Shown piece after piece: positions 26,770 through 38,397 of a DNA stretch of 64,000 bases. The stretch is from Bacteriovorax stolpii (GTDB lineage Bacteria; Bdellovibrionota; Bacteriovoracia; Bacteriovoracales; Bacteriovoracaceae). The position numbers and the translations under genes are program-made. Location: positions 1 through 64,000 of the forward strand of contig CAMCYI010000007.1 in NCBI GenBank assembly GCA_945883845.1, read 5' to 3'. Within the stretch, counting starts at the first letter, position 1; the number at the start of each line of letters is the position of its first letter. Below the pieces are notes generated by a model that was given only the letters and a program-made list of their open reading frames with translations, ran no database searches and was not told the origin of the DNA.

Positions 26770-29206
26770 CCGGATCCACAATTTTTTCAACTGCAACAAC
26801 TTGCTCATCAGGCTTAACGTTAATCAGGCGCACACCTTGGGTATTTCTTCCAAGGAGTGAAATTCCGGAGATCTTCGTGCGGATAACCTGGCCCTTATCA
26901 GTGATGATCATGAGGTCATCTTTGTCTGTCACAGGGAGAATACCCATGATTGTTCCGGTTTTCTCAGTGAGTTTCATCGCAAGAATACCTTTACCGCCAC
27001 GAGATTGCTGACGATATTCTTCTGCGCTAGAACGCTTACCATAACCTCGAGATGTTACTGTGAGGATCTGAGAAGTTGCATCGATCAATTCCATTCCAAT
27101 CACGAACTCATCATCTTCAAGACTCATTCCTTTCACACCCTGGCTTACGCGGCCTTGAGCACGACAGTCGTCTTCATTGAAGCGGATAGATTTACCACCC
27201 GAAGAGGCGAGGAGAACGTCTTTCTTCCCGTCTGATACTCGTACAGCGAGAACTTCATCACCTTCAACAACCTTGATGGCCTTGAGTCCACTCTGGCGCA
27301 TATTTTTGTATTCAGAAAGATCAGATTTTTTCACGATACCGTGTTTCGTTGCGAAGATGAGGAACGAGTTCTCTGCATCTTTTGGCACCGTAATAATCTC
27401 TTTTACTTTTTCGTCCGCTGGAACTTGAATGATGTTTACAACGTTACGGCCTTTGCTTGTACGTTGGCCTTCCGGAATCTGGTAAACCTTAACGGAGAAC
27501 ACAGTACCTTTGTCAGTGAAGATCATGAGATTATCATGAGTATCAGCAGTGAAGATTGATGTGTAGAAATCCTCATCAAGATCGGCACCTTTCACACCCT
27601 TACCACCACGTTTTTGTGAGCGGTAAGTATCAATCGCCATACGCTTCAGGTAACCCTTTTGCGTAATTGTCACGATCACTTCTTCATTCTTAATAAGGTC
27701 TTCCATCTGTATTTCATCAGCTTGAGCGATGATTTCAGTGCGACGTTCATCGCCGTAGTTCTCTTTGATTTCGAGAAACTCGCCACGGATGATATCGCGG
27801 ATTTCTTCTTCTGAACCAAGAATGCTTTCCAACCGATTGATCTCTTTCATGATCGATTCGTAGTCGGCAATAATCTTATCGCGCTCGAGACCGGTAAGGC
27901 GCTGGAGGCGCATATCGAGAACAGCTTGTGCCTGGATGGCAGAAAGCGTGAATCTCGTCATCAACTGCTCTTTGGCCTGAGCTGGACCTTCGGCTTTTTT
28001 CACGAGCTCAACAATCGCATCGATATTCTCAACGGCGATTTTGAGACCCTCTAAAATATGAGCGCGCTCTTTTGCTTTTTTGAGCTCGAAAGTCGTACGG
28101 CGAATAACGATTTCACGACGGTGCTCAATGAAACACTCGAGCTGCTGCTTGAGATCCATTACACGAGGTTGACCGTTATAAATCGAGAGGAAAATAATCC
28201 CGAATGAAACCTGCAACTGCGTTTGCTTGTAGAGGCGGTTCAAAATAACCGCACCCTGCTCACCACGTTTGATGTCGATCACAACTCGAATACCTTCACG
28301 TGAAGATTCATCGCGGATATCAGAAATTCCTTCAATTGCTTTTTCAGTAACGAGCTCAGCGATTTTCTCGATGAGTTTTGCCTTGTTTACCTGGTAAGGA
28401 AGTTCCGTGATGATAATTTTCTCACGATCGTTCTTACCAATTTCAACTTCGGCTTTCGCACGAATCTGAATAACACCCTTACCTGTGTGGTATGCCTGCT
28501 GAATTCCTGCCGTTCCGTGAATTGCACCGTACGTCGGGAAATCCGGACCAGGAATAATCTTAATAAGGTCGTGAACAGTAATTTCAGAATTATCAATGAG
28601 AGCGAGAAGCCCGTTCATCACTTCAGTTAAGTTGTGCGGAGGAACGTTGGTCGCCATACCCACGGCAATACCAGCAGATCCGTTAATGAGAAGATTCGGA
28701 ACTTTCGTCGGAAGAACAGTCGGCTCCTGCAAAGATCCGTCGTAGTTGTCCTGCCAGTCCACAGTTTCTTTATCGATATCACCCATCATGTCGTTAGTGA
28801 GTTTTTGCATTCTCACTTCGGTGTATCGCATGGCCGCAGCGTTATCTCCGTCAATCGAACCGAAGTTCCCCTGACCGTCGATAATAGGATATCTCATAGA
28901 GAAATCCTGGGCGAGACGAACCATTGCACCGTAAACAGCAGAGTCACCATGTGGGTGATACTTACCGATAACGTCACCGACCACACGAGCAGACTTTAAG
29001 TACGGTCTGTTGTGGTAATTATTCAACATGTGCATCGCGAACAACACGCGTCTATGCACAGGCTTAAATCCATCGCGTACATCCGGAAGTGCACGTCCAA
29101 CAATCACCGACATCGCGTAATCGAGGTAGCAGTTTCTCATCTCGTCCTGAATCAGGAGGGGAGAGATATTTCCGTGGTTTGGTAAATTCGGTTTTTCATC
29201 ACTCAT
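26720..29206 (-). CDS. gyrA: DNA gyrase subunit A
   Basis: GyrA cuts and rejoins DNA during ATP-driven negative supercoiling. The catalytic tyrosine is Tyr128 (AAMRYTEV). The quinolone-resistance region reads [12 protein letters not shown]: Ser89 corresponds to E. coli Ser83 and Gly93 to Asp87. The GyrA box appears as QKRGGKG, and six-bladed wrapping-domain repeats follow. The 828 residues are typical. The gene lies 18 nt after gyrB with AAGGA before the ATG. Confidence 0.98.
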   Translation of the reverse strand: MSDEKPNLPNHGNISPLLIQDEMRNCYLDYAMSVIVGRALPDVRDGFKPVHRRVLFAMHMLNNYHNRPYLKSARVVGDVIGKYHPHGDSAVYGAMVRLAQDFSMRYPIIDGQGNFGSIDGDNAAAMRYTEVRMQKLTNDMMGDIDKETVDWQDNYDGSLQEPTVLPTKVPNLLINGSAGIAVGMATNVPPHNLTEVMNGLLALIDNSEITVHDLIKIIPGPDFPTYGAIHGTAGIQQAYHTGKGVIQIRAKAEVEIGKNDREKIIITELPYQVNKAKLIEKIAELVTEKAIEGISDIRDESSREGIRVVIDIKRGEQGAVILNRLYKQTQLQVSFGIIFLSIYNGQPRVMDLKQQLECFIEHRREIVIRRTTFELKKAKERAHILEGLKIAVENIDAIVELVKKAEGPAQAKEQLMTRFTLSAIQAQAVLDMRLQRLTGLERDKIIADYESIMKEINRLESILGSEEEIRDIIRGEFLEIKENYGDERRTEIIAQADEIQMEDLIKNEEVIVTITQKGYLKRMAIDTYRSQKRGGKGVKGADLDEDFYTSIFTADTHDNLMIFTDKGTVFSVKVYQIPEGQRTSKGRNVVNIIQVPADEKVKEIITVPKDAENSFLIFATKHGIVKKSDLSEYKNMRQSGLKAIKVVEGDEVLAVRVSDGKKDVLLASSGGKSIRFNEDDCRAQGRVSQGVKGMSLEDDEFVIGMELIDATSQILTVTSRGYGKRSSAEEYRQQSRGGKGILAMKLTEKTGTIMGILPVTDKDDLMIITDKGQVIRTKISGISLLGRNTQGVRLINVKPDEQVVAVEKIVDPDEETPEGGEPSETPIQ

Positions 29207-29224
29207 ATTTCAATCGTCCTTAAA

Positions 29225-31672
<2,448 letters not shown>

Positions 31673-31692
31673 TCAGATGCTCCAATCCATGG

Positions 31693-32784
31693 TTAAGCAA
31701 GTGTTCCATGTTCAATTAAAAATTTCTTGGAATTAGGTATTCTTTCCAATTCCTTTCCAAAGTTCTCATTGGCGGTAGTGATTAGTACCTGGAATTTTTT
31801 TGTTTCCAGGTAGCGAATCAGGTTCCCCCATCTCCGGCTGTCTAGCTCGCCAGAAACGTCGTCGATAAGTACGATAGGATAGGAGCTAAATTTATACCTA
31901 AAAAGCTCAATATAGGCAAATATAAGGCTCAGAAACCCCATCTTCTGTTGACCCAAAGAACAGAACTCAAACGCATTGAGTCCATCAAAGCTAAAAATAT
32001 AGTCATCCCGATGGGCTCCAACCTGCGTAACTTGCGCTTTTAAATCAGCAGATTCCTGATGACGATAAAAGTCAAAAATTTTTTTCCGGTCCCACAAAGA
32101 AAACATGCTCTCGAGGTCTAAATTTAGTTGATGTTCTTCCGCAAAAATTGCCTTAAAAGTCGGCCCAATTTGCTCATTCAGGCCTTTGAGGAAATCAATC
32201 CGTTTTCCGGTCAAAAATTCGCTATATTCCGCCACCTGTTCATCAATGGCCCGTAATTGGTTTGGAGCATTCTTTCCGCCTATGGCCAGGACGGTATTTC
32301 TAAACTTCATTGATTTTTGAAAACGACTCAGTGTTTTTTTATAATTTTCATCCATCAGCGATAAATGGGTATCCACCCACTGGCGGCGAAAAGTGCTGCT
32401 GGTATGAAAGGTGTACGAATCAAATGGATTAATAAATACAGAGGAAGAAGGAGTTTTACGGGCTTCTTTTTTATTATTAAGAAATCTTTCTTCTCCTTCA
32501 TCGTTCATTCGCATGGAATACGCCATTAATTCGTTTTCATTGGAGAAAGCAGATTGAATGATTATTTCTGGCTGGCCACCCTCGATATTCAGCATTTGAG
32601 AGTAACCGGTATTTTTTCTGAATGATTTTTTATTTGTGAGGAGAAAAACAGCTTCTAAAAGGTTGGTTTTACCGTTTCCGTTATCTCCGAAGATACAGTT
32701 GATCCCCGGAACAAATTCAAAAACCGTTGATTTTAGGTTTCTGAAATTTTGCGGATGTAATTTCTTAATTTTCCAACATTCCAT
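31693..32784 (-). CDS. recF: DNA replication and repair protein RecF
   Basis: RecF is an SMC-like ATPase that helps load RecA at gaps and restart forks. The 363 residues contain Walker A GDNGNGKTN, an ABC-type signature (CSLGQQKMG) and a Walker B/D-loop (VLIDDVSGELDSRRW). I choose ATG 32784; a TTG at 32790 directly abutting the dnaN stop is also possible. It sits between dnaN and gyrB. Confidence 0.95.
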   Translation of the reverse strand: MECWKIKKLHPQNFRNLKSTVFEFVPGINCIFGDNGNGKTNLLEAVFLLTNKKSFRKNTGYSQMLNIEGGQPEIIIQSAFSNENELMAYSMRMNDEGEERFLNNKKEARKTPSSSVFINPFDSYTFHTSSTFRRQWVDTHLSLMDENYKKTLSRFQKSMKFRNTVLAIGGKNAPNQLRAIDEQVAEYSEFLTGKRIDFLKGLNEQIGPTFKAIFAEEHQLNLDLESMFSLWDRKKIFDFYRHQESADLKAQVTQVGAHRDDYIFSFDGLNAFEFCSLGQQKMGFLSLIFAYIELFRYKFSSYPIVLIDDVSGELDSRRWGNLIRYLETKKFQVLITTANENFGKELERIPNSKKFLIEHGTLA

Positions 32785-32790
32785 CCACAA

Positions 32791-33903
32791 TTACAGCTTG
32801 AGAGGCATGATAATTCCCAGAAACTCAGGGAGATCATCAGCTTTCATCACAACAGGAAGAAGCTCGTTATTAAATTCAAACGTCACATCTGTTTCATTGA
32901 GAACTGAAAGACCTTCGATAAGGTATTTAGCATTGAATCCAATCTCAGTGGCCTTACCTTCGTACGCTATTGGTAGTACTTCTGTGGCTTGACCCAAAGC
33001 CGGGTGATTTGTCGAAATAACGAGCTCACCAGGACGGATATTGAGTTTTACTCCATTGGTTTTTTCATTCGAGAGAATCCGGATCCTCTTCACAGCATTT
33101 AGAATTGCATTACGGTCAATGTGGAAGCGATTAGTAGTCTTAGAAGGAATAACTGTCTGGTATTTTGGATACTCTCTGGCGATCAGTCTGATCGATAGGA
33201 AATATTCATTTTTAGCATTCACGAACATGAAAGAATCATCGAGAGAAATTGAAACTTCATCATCGGGATAACTATCAGCAATTTTTTTAAGTTCTGAGAT
33301 CCCTTTACGAGGAACGATCACACCATCGACCAGGAACTTGTTTTCACCGATAAATTCATTCGTATCGAGGAGAGCAAGACGGTGACCATCAATGGCCACA
33401 GAACGAAGTTTTCCATCAGTGAGCTGAAGATAAATACCATTAAGGTACAATCTCGTTTCATCCGTAGAAATCGCATGAGAAGTTTTATTGATGATATGGG
33501 CTATTTGTTTTGTTTTTAAACGGAATTCTGAATTCTGGTTCTGAAAACCAAGCTGAGGAAACTCATCTGCACTTGTGATCAAAAGTGAATAATTAATATT
33601 TTTACAAGTGAGATTCAGCATGTTGTTACCATCAACATTCATTACGAGTTCTTCGTTTGGTAATTCACGTAAAATATCAGCAATGTTTTTGCTGTTAATG
33701 CAAAAACTGCCTTCGTTTTCAACTTTAGCGTTTAAAATAATTTTTGAAGATACTTCCAGGTCAGTTGCTATCAGTTCTAATTTCTGACCAACACATTTTA
33801 CAAGGCAGTTCGTAAGGATTGGACGTGAGTTTTTCTTATCGACTACAGAAAGTACTTTGTTAACTGCATCTCTCAGCGCCTGAGCTTGAATTGTAATTTT
33901 CAT
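32791..33903 (-). CDS. dnaN: DNA polymerase III sliding clamp (beta subunit)
   Basis: The beta clamp is the ring-shaped processivity factor of DNA polymerase III. The 370 residues are typical in length and begin MKITIQAQALRDAVNKVLSV. The C-terminus ends IIMPLKL, matching the family's conserved IMPMRL tail. The start at 33903 is supported by AAGGAA seven bases upstream; the longer frame to 33927 would skip it. It is the first gene left of oriC and leads the run through recF, gyrB and gyrA. Confidence 0.97.
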   Translation of the reverse strand: MKITIQAQALRDAVNKVLSVVDKKNSRPILTNCLVKCVGQKLELIATDLEVSSKIILNAKVENEGSFCINSKNIADILRELPNEELVMNVDGNNMLNLTCKNINYSLLITSADEFPQLGFQNQNSEFRLKTKQIAHIINKTSHAISTDETRLYLNGIYLQLTDGKLRSVAIDGHRLALLDTNEFIGENKFLVDGVIVPRKGISELKKIADSYPDDEVSISLDDSFMFVNAKNEYFLSIRLIAREYPKYQTVIPSKTTNRFHIDRNAILNAVKRIRILSNEKTNGVKLNIRPGELVISTNHPALGQATEVLPIAYEGKATEIGFNAKYLIEGLSVLNETDVTFEFNNELLPVVMKADDLPEFLGIIMPLKL

Positions 33904-34365
33904 AAAAAGTTCCTTAGGGAAGTTCAAAAGTTTTAACTTTAGTTGGGCCCTTAAGCAAGAGTAGCTGCCCCGATGATTCTTGAATTCTTTCCCTTCATAA
34001 TAGTATTTATATTAATTCTTAATTCTATATGGCGCGGACAGTGTTGATGATTTTCGAGCTGGGCATTAATTTTAATGGGTTATCCTTAAGTTTCGCTAAA
34101 GGTATCCACTATCCTCTTTGAAACCTTTATTTAAACTTTCGTATATCTCAAGATTTTCCAGGTGAACTTTCACATCATCAACAGCTCAATCAGTTCTTTT
34201 CCATAGGTGCAGCCTGTTAAAAGCTTTATTTGTTTGTTCTTTTAAACCTGCAGCAACTTTTGTCCACAAATTGATTCACAATGTGGAAGCATCATCTGTG
34301 GACAGAAATTCATCCACAGTGGAAAGTGTGGATTTGTGTATGACATAGCTTTTTAAAAGGGAAAA
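33904..34365. other. oriC: Candidate chromosomal replication origin (oriC)
   Basis: This 462-bp gene-free gap lies between dnaN and dnaA. Close to dnaA it holds a cluster of near-consensus DnaA boxes: TTGTCCACA (34260-34268), TGTGGACAG (34297-34305), TCATCCACA (34310-34318) and TGTGGATTT (34327-34335), each one mismatch from TTATCCACA or its complement, plus the weaker TGTGGAAGC (34282-34290) and GTATCCACT (34102-34110). Near dnaN a strongly AT-rich stretch (about 33979-34031) could be the unwinding element. The dnaA-rpmH spacer has no comparable boxes. The gap must also contain the dnaN promoter, which I could not pin down. Confidence 0.8.
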
Positions 34366-35970
34366 CTAGAGTTGTTTCTCGATGTCGAGAACCTGTTGAG
34401 CAAGTAATGACTCAATTTTAATCCGGTCTTTAATCGTGTTCACTGCGTGAAGAACAGTCGAGTGGTCACGGCTCGAGAAATAGTGTCCATTCTCTTTTAA
34501 AGTCGGTTTAATCATCTTGTTGATGAGATACATAGCAACTTGGCGGGCCCCGGCCACATCTTTAGTCTTGGCCTTGCCTCGCATGTCACCGATGGGAATT
34601 TTATAATAATGGGAAACAGTCTTAGCGATACTCTCAATAGTTACATACTTTTGGTTCTCAAGCTCTTCATTCAGCTTCAGGTGCTCTTTAGCTACCTCGA
34701 GATCAATATCTATCTTTAAGAGGGAAGTGACCGCTCCAAGCTTAACAAGACAGCCTTCGAGCTCTCTGATGTTACTCTTTACGCATTTAGCAATAAGACT
34801 AACGACGTCATCGCCAAGGTAAATATCTCTTTCAACGGCTTTCCGTTTAAGAATTGCAATACGAGTTTCAAGATCCGGCTGTTGGACTTCTACCGGAAGA
34901 GCAGAAGACAAGCGCGTGCGAATTCGCTCTTCAATTCCATCAATTTCTTTCGGTGGTTTATCAGAGGTAAATACGAGCTGCTTTCCGCGTTCCATAAGTT
35001 CATTAAAAACAGTGAAAAACTGGTTTTGTGTTCCGGATCTATCTTTCAATTCATGAATATCATCAATTATTAGAACGTCAGTTTTCTCGGTATATTTGCG
35101 TTTAAAATCAGAATGCTTATTGTTCTTAATCGCATTGACCATTTCATCCATGAATCTGTTCGCAGATGTCATTGTGATTCGCATGCTTGGCTTGTGTGAG
35201 TGAATGTAGTTGGCAATAGCATGGATCAAATGCGTTTTACCGAGGCCGGAATTCCCGTATACATAGAGAGCTGGATAAGTTTTTCCTGGCTCTTTTGCGA
35301 CTGCCAGCGAGAGGGCGTGAGCAATATTATTTGATGAACCGATAACGAAATTTTCAAAGGTCTTATTAATGTCGATCTGGTGAGTGACTTGGTCATTTTG
35401 TTGGTGCTCGATCACTTTTGAATCGATGGCCTTATACAGATCGTCCTGGGTCGGACCAAGATCTTCGATAAAGAAGGTCGAGGTCTTTACGGACATCTCA
35501 GGTTTTTTTGCCTTTAATGTATTGAGGATATTTTCGTTGTTTGAGCTCAGAGTTGAACCGGCCTGTCCCATAACATGAATTTCGATCTGATAATGTTTTC
35601 CGAGAATCTGATAAATAGACTGTCTGACGATGTCGCCATAGTGAGTTTCAATCATCTTCTTTATGAAAGTTGTCGTGACAACCATCTCAACAACATCTTG
35701 CTTGATTTCAGAAACAGTCAAAGTATTAGAGAAGTAGGCGTGGAACTTGCTGGAATTCATCAAGTTCTTGATGTTATCCAGAAGCTCTTCTGTAATTGTC
35801 TTCAGTTCCTCAGAAGAAAACTCATTAACAAGTTTCGCCTCTGGGGCCATGACAGACTTAATCGCCTTCTCGATCACCACAGGATGAGCTGCTTGAGTTT
35901 TAGTTGCGATAGCAGGCTCAGTTGATCCATCAAGTTTTAGAAAATGATGAAAAGGAAACTTTTGAGTCAT
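34366..35970 (-). CDS. dnaA: Chromosomal replication initiator DnaA
   Basis: DnaA binds oriC, melts it and helps load the replicative helicase. The AAA+ domain has Walker A GNSGLGKTH (239-247) and Walker B IIDDIH (301-306). Domain IV carries ARQVAMYLI and the DNA-reading loop RDHSTVLHA, so normal DnaA boxes are expected. At 534 residues it is longer than usual (about 450-470). About 55 residues precede the recognisable domain I (from about 57), and a 60-residue linker follows it. The arginine-finger segment reads EERIRTRLSSALPVEVQQPD, where most DnaAs have RSRFxxGLxxDI. It points towards the candidate oriC. Confidence 0.97.
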   Translation of the reverse strand: MTQKFPFHHFLKLDGSTEPAIATKTQAAHPVVIEKAIKSVMAPEAKLVNEFSSEELKTITEELLDNIKNLMNSSKFHAYFSNTLTVSEIKQDVVEMVVTTTFIKKMIETHYGDIVRQSIYQILGKHYQIEIHVMGQAGSTLSSNNENILNTLKAKKPEMSVKTSTFFIEDLGPTQDDLYKAIDSKVIEHQQNDQVTHQIDINKTFENFVIGSSNNIAHALSLAVAKEPGKTYPALYVYGNSGLGKTHLIHAIANYIHSHKPSMRITMTSANRFMDEMVNAIKNNKHSDFKRKYTEKTDVLIIDDIHELKDRSGTQNQFFTVFNELMERGKQLVFTSDKPPKEIDGIEERIRTRLSSALPVEVQQPDLETRIAILKRKAVERDIYLGDDVVSLIAKCVKSNIRELEGCLVKLGAVTSLLKIDIDLEVAKEHLKLNEELENQKYVTIESIAKTVSHYYKIPIGDMRGKAKTKDVAGARQVAMYLINKMIKPTLKENGHYFSSRDHSTVLHAVNTIKDRIKIESLLAQQVLDIEKQL

Positions 35971-36096
35971 CGTTTCTCGATATAATTAGTTGAATGTCCG
36001 TTAAAAAAGTTCGAAAGAAATAACACCTCACCTTACCATTATCAACGAAGGGCCTCTAACAAGAACTTACTCTGACGCCGGTACGTACAAATCTTA

Positions 36097-36126
36097 TTGA
36101 CTTGTGCTGCGTGTTCCCTGTAATAA
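36097..36126 (+). promoter_or_regulatory. Candidate promoter of the rpmH-rnpA run
   Basis: TTGACT (36097-36102), an 18-base spacer and TAATAA (36121-36126) lie about 48 bases before the rpmH start. The -35 is good and the -10 is only half-consensus. The rest of the dnaA-rpmH spacer (35971-36173) must also hold the divergent dnaA promoter. Confidence 0.4.
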
Positions 36127-36173
36127 AGGGTACTCAAAATTTTACGTAGTTACTTTTCTTAAGGACGATTCAT

Positions 36174-36332
36174 ATGAGTATGCAAAAGAGAACTTGGCAG
36201 CCGAAAAAACTTAAAAGACTTCGTGGTCACGGGTTCCTCGCTCGTATGGCAACTGTTGGTGGTAGAAAAGTAATTGCTGCTCGTCGTGCTAAAGGCCGCA
36301 AGCAACTCACTGTTACTACAGGTACGAAGTAA
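36174..36332 (+). CDS. rpmH: 50S ribosomal protein L34
   Basis: L34 is a small basic protein of the large ribosomal subunit. The 52 residues contain the family core [20 protein letters not shown], then a glycine turn (VGGRKVI) and the basic RRAKGRKQL tail. AAGGA lies 8 bases before ATG 36174; an in-frame ATG two codons later is worse spaced. The gene is short and lies between dnaA and rnpA as in most bacteria; its stop is followed after 9 nt by rnpA. Confidence 0.95.
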   Translation: MSMQKRTWQPKKLKRLRGHGFLARMATVGGRKVIAARRAKGRKQLTVTTGTK

Positions 36333-36341
36333 TTCTTAGAG

Positions 36342-36695
36342 ATGAGTTCTGCCACTTTTGGCTTTCCTAAATCTCTCCGACTAACTAACAAAAAAGATTT
36401 CGAATACCTTCGTGAGCAAAGCTTTCGTAGCTTTGTTCACCCGTTAGTCTGTTTTTATAAGCCTACTCTCACCCAGGCACCCCATTCCCGTATTGGCTTC
36501 AGTATTTCTAGAAAAATTGGCAAGGCCCATGACCGCAATCGGTTGAAGCGTCTTATGAAAGAAGCTTATCGGAAAGACGGAAAAATTCGTGCCCTCCCGG
36601 CCGACATGCTTTTTGTGGTTACAAAAAAACCGGACAGCGAAGAGCAAATCCTGGCAGCTTTCCAGAAAGTAAAAAACCAGCTTCGACTTTCATGA
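36342..36695 (+). CDS. rnpA: Ribonuclease P protein component
   Basis: RnpA is the protein cofactor of RNase P, which removes tRNA 5' leaders. The 117 residues start the family fold at [16 protein letters not shown] and include the conserved RNA-binding motif around [13 protein letters not shown]. It follows rpmH by 9 nt and overlaps yidD by 4 bp (ATGA). Confidence 0.94.
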   Translation: MSSATFGFPKSLRLTNKKDFEYLREQSFRSFVHPLVCFYKPTLTQAPHSRIGFSISRKIGKAHDRNRLKRLMKEAYRKDGKIRALPADMLFVVTKKPDSEEQILAAFQKVKNQLRLS

Positions 36696-36901
36696 AAACC
36701 TTCATCGATATTCTGATCCGTGGCTACCAGGTCCTGATCTCTCCTTTTCTCGGGCAAAACTGCAGATTTCATCCCAGCTGTTCGCAGTACTCAAGAGAGT
36801 GCTTTAAGAAGTTTTCCATTACCCGAGCTTTATGGTATTCATTTCGTCGAATTTGCAAATGTCATCCTTATCATCCTGGTGGAAACGATCCCGTTCCCTA
36901 A
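36692..36901 (+). CDS. yidD: Membrane protein insertion efficiency factor YidD
   Basis: YidD is a small peripheral inner-membrane protein that assists YidC-dependent insertion. The 69 residues have the typical N-terminal amphipathic helix ([14 protein letters not shown]) and the Cys/His-rich core [15 protein letters not shown] followed by [13 protein letters not shown]. It overlaps rnpA by 4 bp and precedes yidC by 26 nt. Confidence 0.95.
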   Translation: MKTFIDILIRGYQVLISPFLGQNCRFHPSCSQYSRECFKKFSITRALWYSFRRICKCHPYHPGGNDPVP

Positions 36902-36927
36902 GGGTGGAATATTCTTGGAGTTTTTAA

Positions 36928-38397
36928 ATGGGTTCTGAACAGAAAAACGCACTTTTCGCCGTCGTCCTCTCAGGGTTAATTCTCTTCGGATGGCAGTATT
37001 ATTTTTCACCTCCCAAGGGCGGAGCTGCCCCTGTAGGACCGGCTGTTAATACATCTGAATCGGCTGCACCAACGACGGTTCCAAATCCGGTTATGGCCAC
37101 TGGCTCTGGTCCTATAGAACCAACAGATCTACAGACTTATTCTGTTTCTGGAAACGACGTCACCCTCACTTTCGACAGCCACCTCACGGTTAAAAACTTC
37201 GAGAATAAACAAGCTGCTTTCAGTTTCGCTGATACTGTTGAATCTCAAAAACCAATGCGCGTGGAATTTGATTTTGGTAAAGGCTTTCAGACTTTGAATT
37301 TCTCACCATCTGGCGAGGCCAATAAATATCAGAGTTCTGAGCGCAACGTTTTCCTCAATGTAACTCCTGATGTGAATGGCTTTCCGTCATTTAATCTTAC
37401 TTCTACTGAAAACTTCAAATACCGCTTCATTTACGAGTCAAAACAGAAAAAACTTGAGAATTCTCAGCAGCGATTTTTTACGATTTATACTGATGAACTT
37501 AAGCAGTATGACGTTAACGATGAAGACGGTGGTGACCGCGCTATCAAATGGGCCGGGATAGATTTCAACTACCACCTTTTCGCTCTCTATTTTGATAAAG
37601 AAGCCAGTCTCATTTACAAAAATGGCACTGACGGAACTTTCTCAATGTTCTCAAATAAAGCCGATAAGACTCTCGTTTACCACCTGGTTTTCGTAAAAAA
37701 AGAGTACAACTATCTCAACTCTCTCGGGCACAATCTCAAGCAATCAGTGAACTTCGGCATCTGGGGATTCTTCGCCGTCTGGATTCTTAAAGGACTCCAG
37801 TTTTTCTACCCGTACGTTCACAATTACGGCGTATCGATTATCCTCCTCACGCTTCTCATTCGTCTGATCACTTTCCCTCTCCAATACAAGTCGTTTGTGA
37901 GCATGAAAAAGCTCCAGTTGATCCAGCCGGAACTGAATAAGATCCGCGAAAAACATAAAGAAGATCCTCAACGTCTGCAGAAAGAGAGCATGGAACTTTT
38001 CAAGAAGTCCGGAGCAAATCCTGTTGGTGGATGTCTTCCGCTTCTCCTCCAGATGCCTGTGTTTTTTGCCTTCTATAAAGTTCTTTATTCAGCAGTAGAA
38101 CTCGTGGATGCGCCTTTCATTTTTTGGCTCAACGATCTTTCGAATAAAGATCCATACTATGTACTTCCCGTGCTTATGACGGGAGCGATGTTCCTTCAGC
38201 AGAAGCTAACTCCGAATACAATTTCTGATCCTGTTCAGAAGAAAGTCATGATGTTCATGCCGCTCGTTTTCGGTTTCATCATGAAAGATCTTCCATCGGG
38301 TCTCTCCCTTTACATTTGTGTATCGACCATCTTTGGAATTCTCCAACAGCTCATGGTCTTCAATGCTAAAGGAAGTAAGCAGCCTGTTGTTGTATGA
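36928..38397 (+). CDS. yidC: Membrane protein insertase YidC
   Basis: YidC inserts and folds inner-membrane proteins alone or with SecYEG. The 489 residues have the Gram-negative layout: an N-terminal anchor (LFAVVLSGLILFGWQYYF), a large periplasmic beta-rich domain to about 265, then five C-terminal helices with IRLITFPLQYKS, the amphipathic KIREKHKEDPQRLQKE and CLPLLLQMPVFFAFYKVLY. The C-terminal tail is short. GGAG precedes the ATG, and the stop overlaps mnmE by 4 bp. Confidence 0.97.
   Translation: MGSEQKNALFAVVLSGLILFGWQYYFSPPKGGAAPVGPAVNTSESAAPTTVPNPVMATGSGPIEPTDLQTYSVSGNDVTLTFDSHLTVKNFENKQAAFSFADTVESQKPMRVEFDFGKGFQTLNFSPSGEANKYQSSERNVFLNVTPDVNGFPSFNLTSTENFKYRFIYESKQKKLENSQQRFFTIYTDELKQYDVNDEDGGDRAIKWAGIDFNYHLFALYFDKEASLIYKNGTDGTFSMFSNKADKTLVYHLVFVKKEYNYLNSLGHNLKQSVNFGIWGFFAVWILKGLQFFYPYVHNYGVSIILLTLLIRLITFPLQYKSFVSMKKLQLIQPELNKIREKHKEDPQRLQKESMELFKKSGANPVGGCLPLLLQMPVFFAFYKVLYSAVELVDAPFIFWLNDLSNKDPYYVLPVLMTGAMFLQQKLTPNTISDPVQKKVMMFMPLVFGFIMKDLPSGLSLYICVSTIFGILQQLMVFNAKGSKQPVVV

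Noticed and set aside
31700..31716. GTGTTCCATGTTCAAT near the recF stop as a degenerate parS
   Set aside because: It lacks the CACGTG core and the right half-site.
35971..36173. dnaA-rpmH spacer as oriC
   Set aside because: The best DnaA-box-like match (TTATCAACG) has two mismatches and stands alone, whereas the dnaA-dnaN gap has a cluster.
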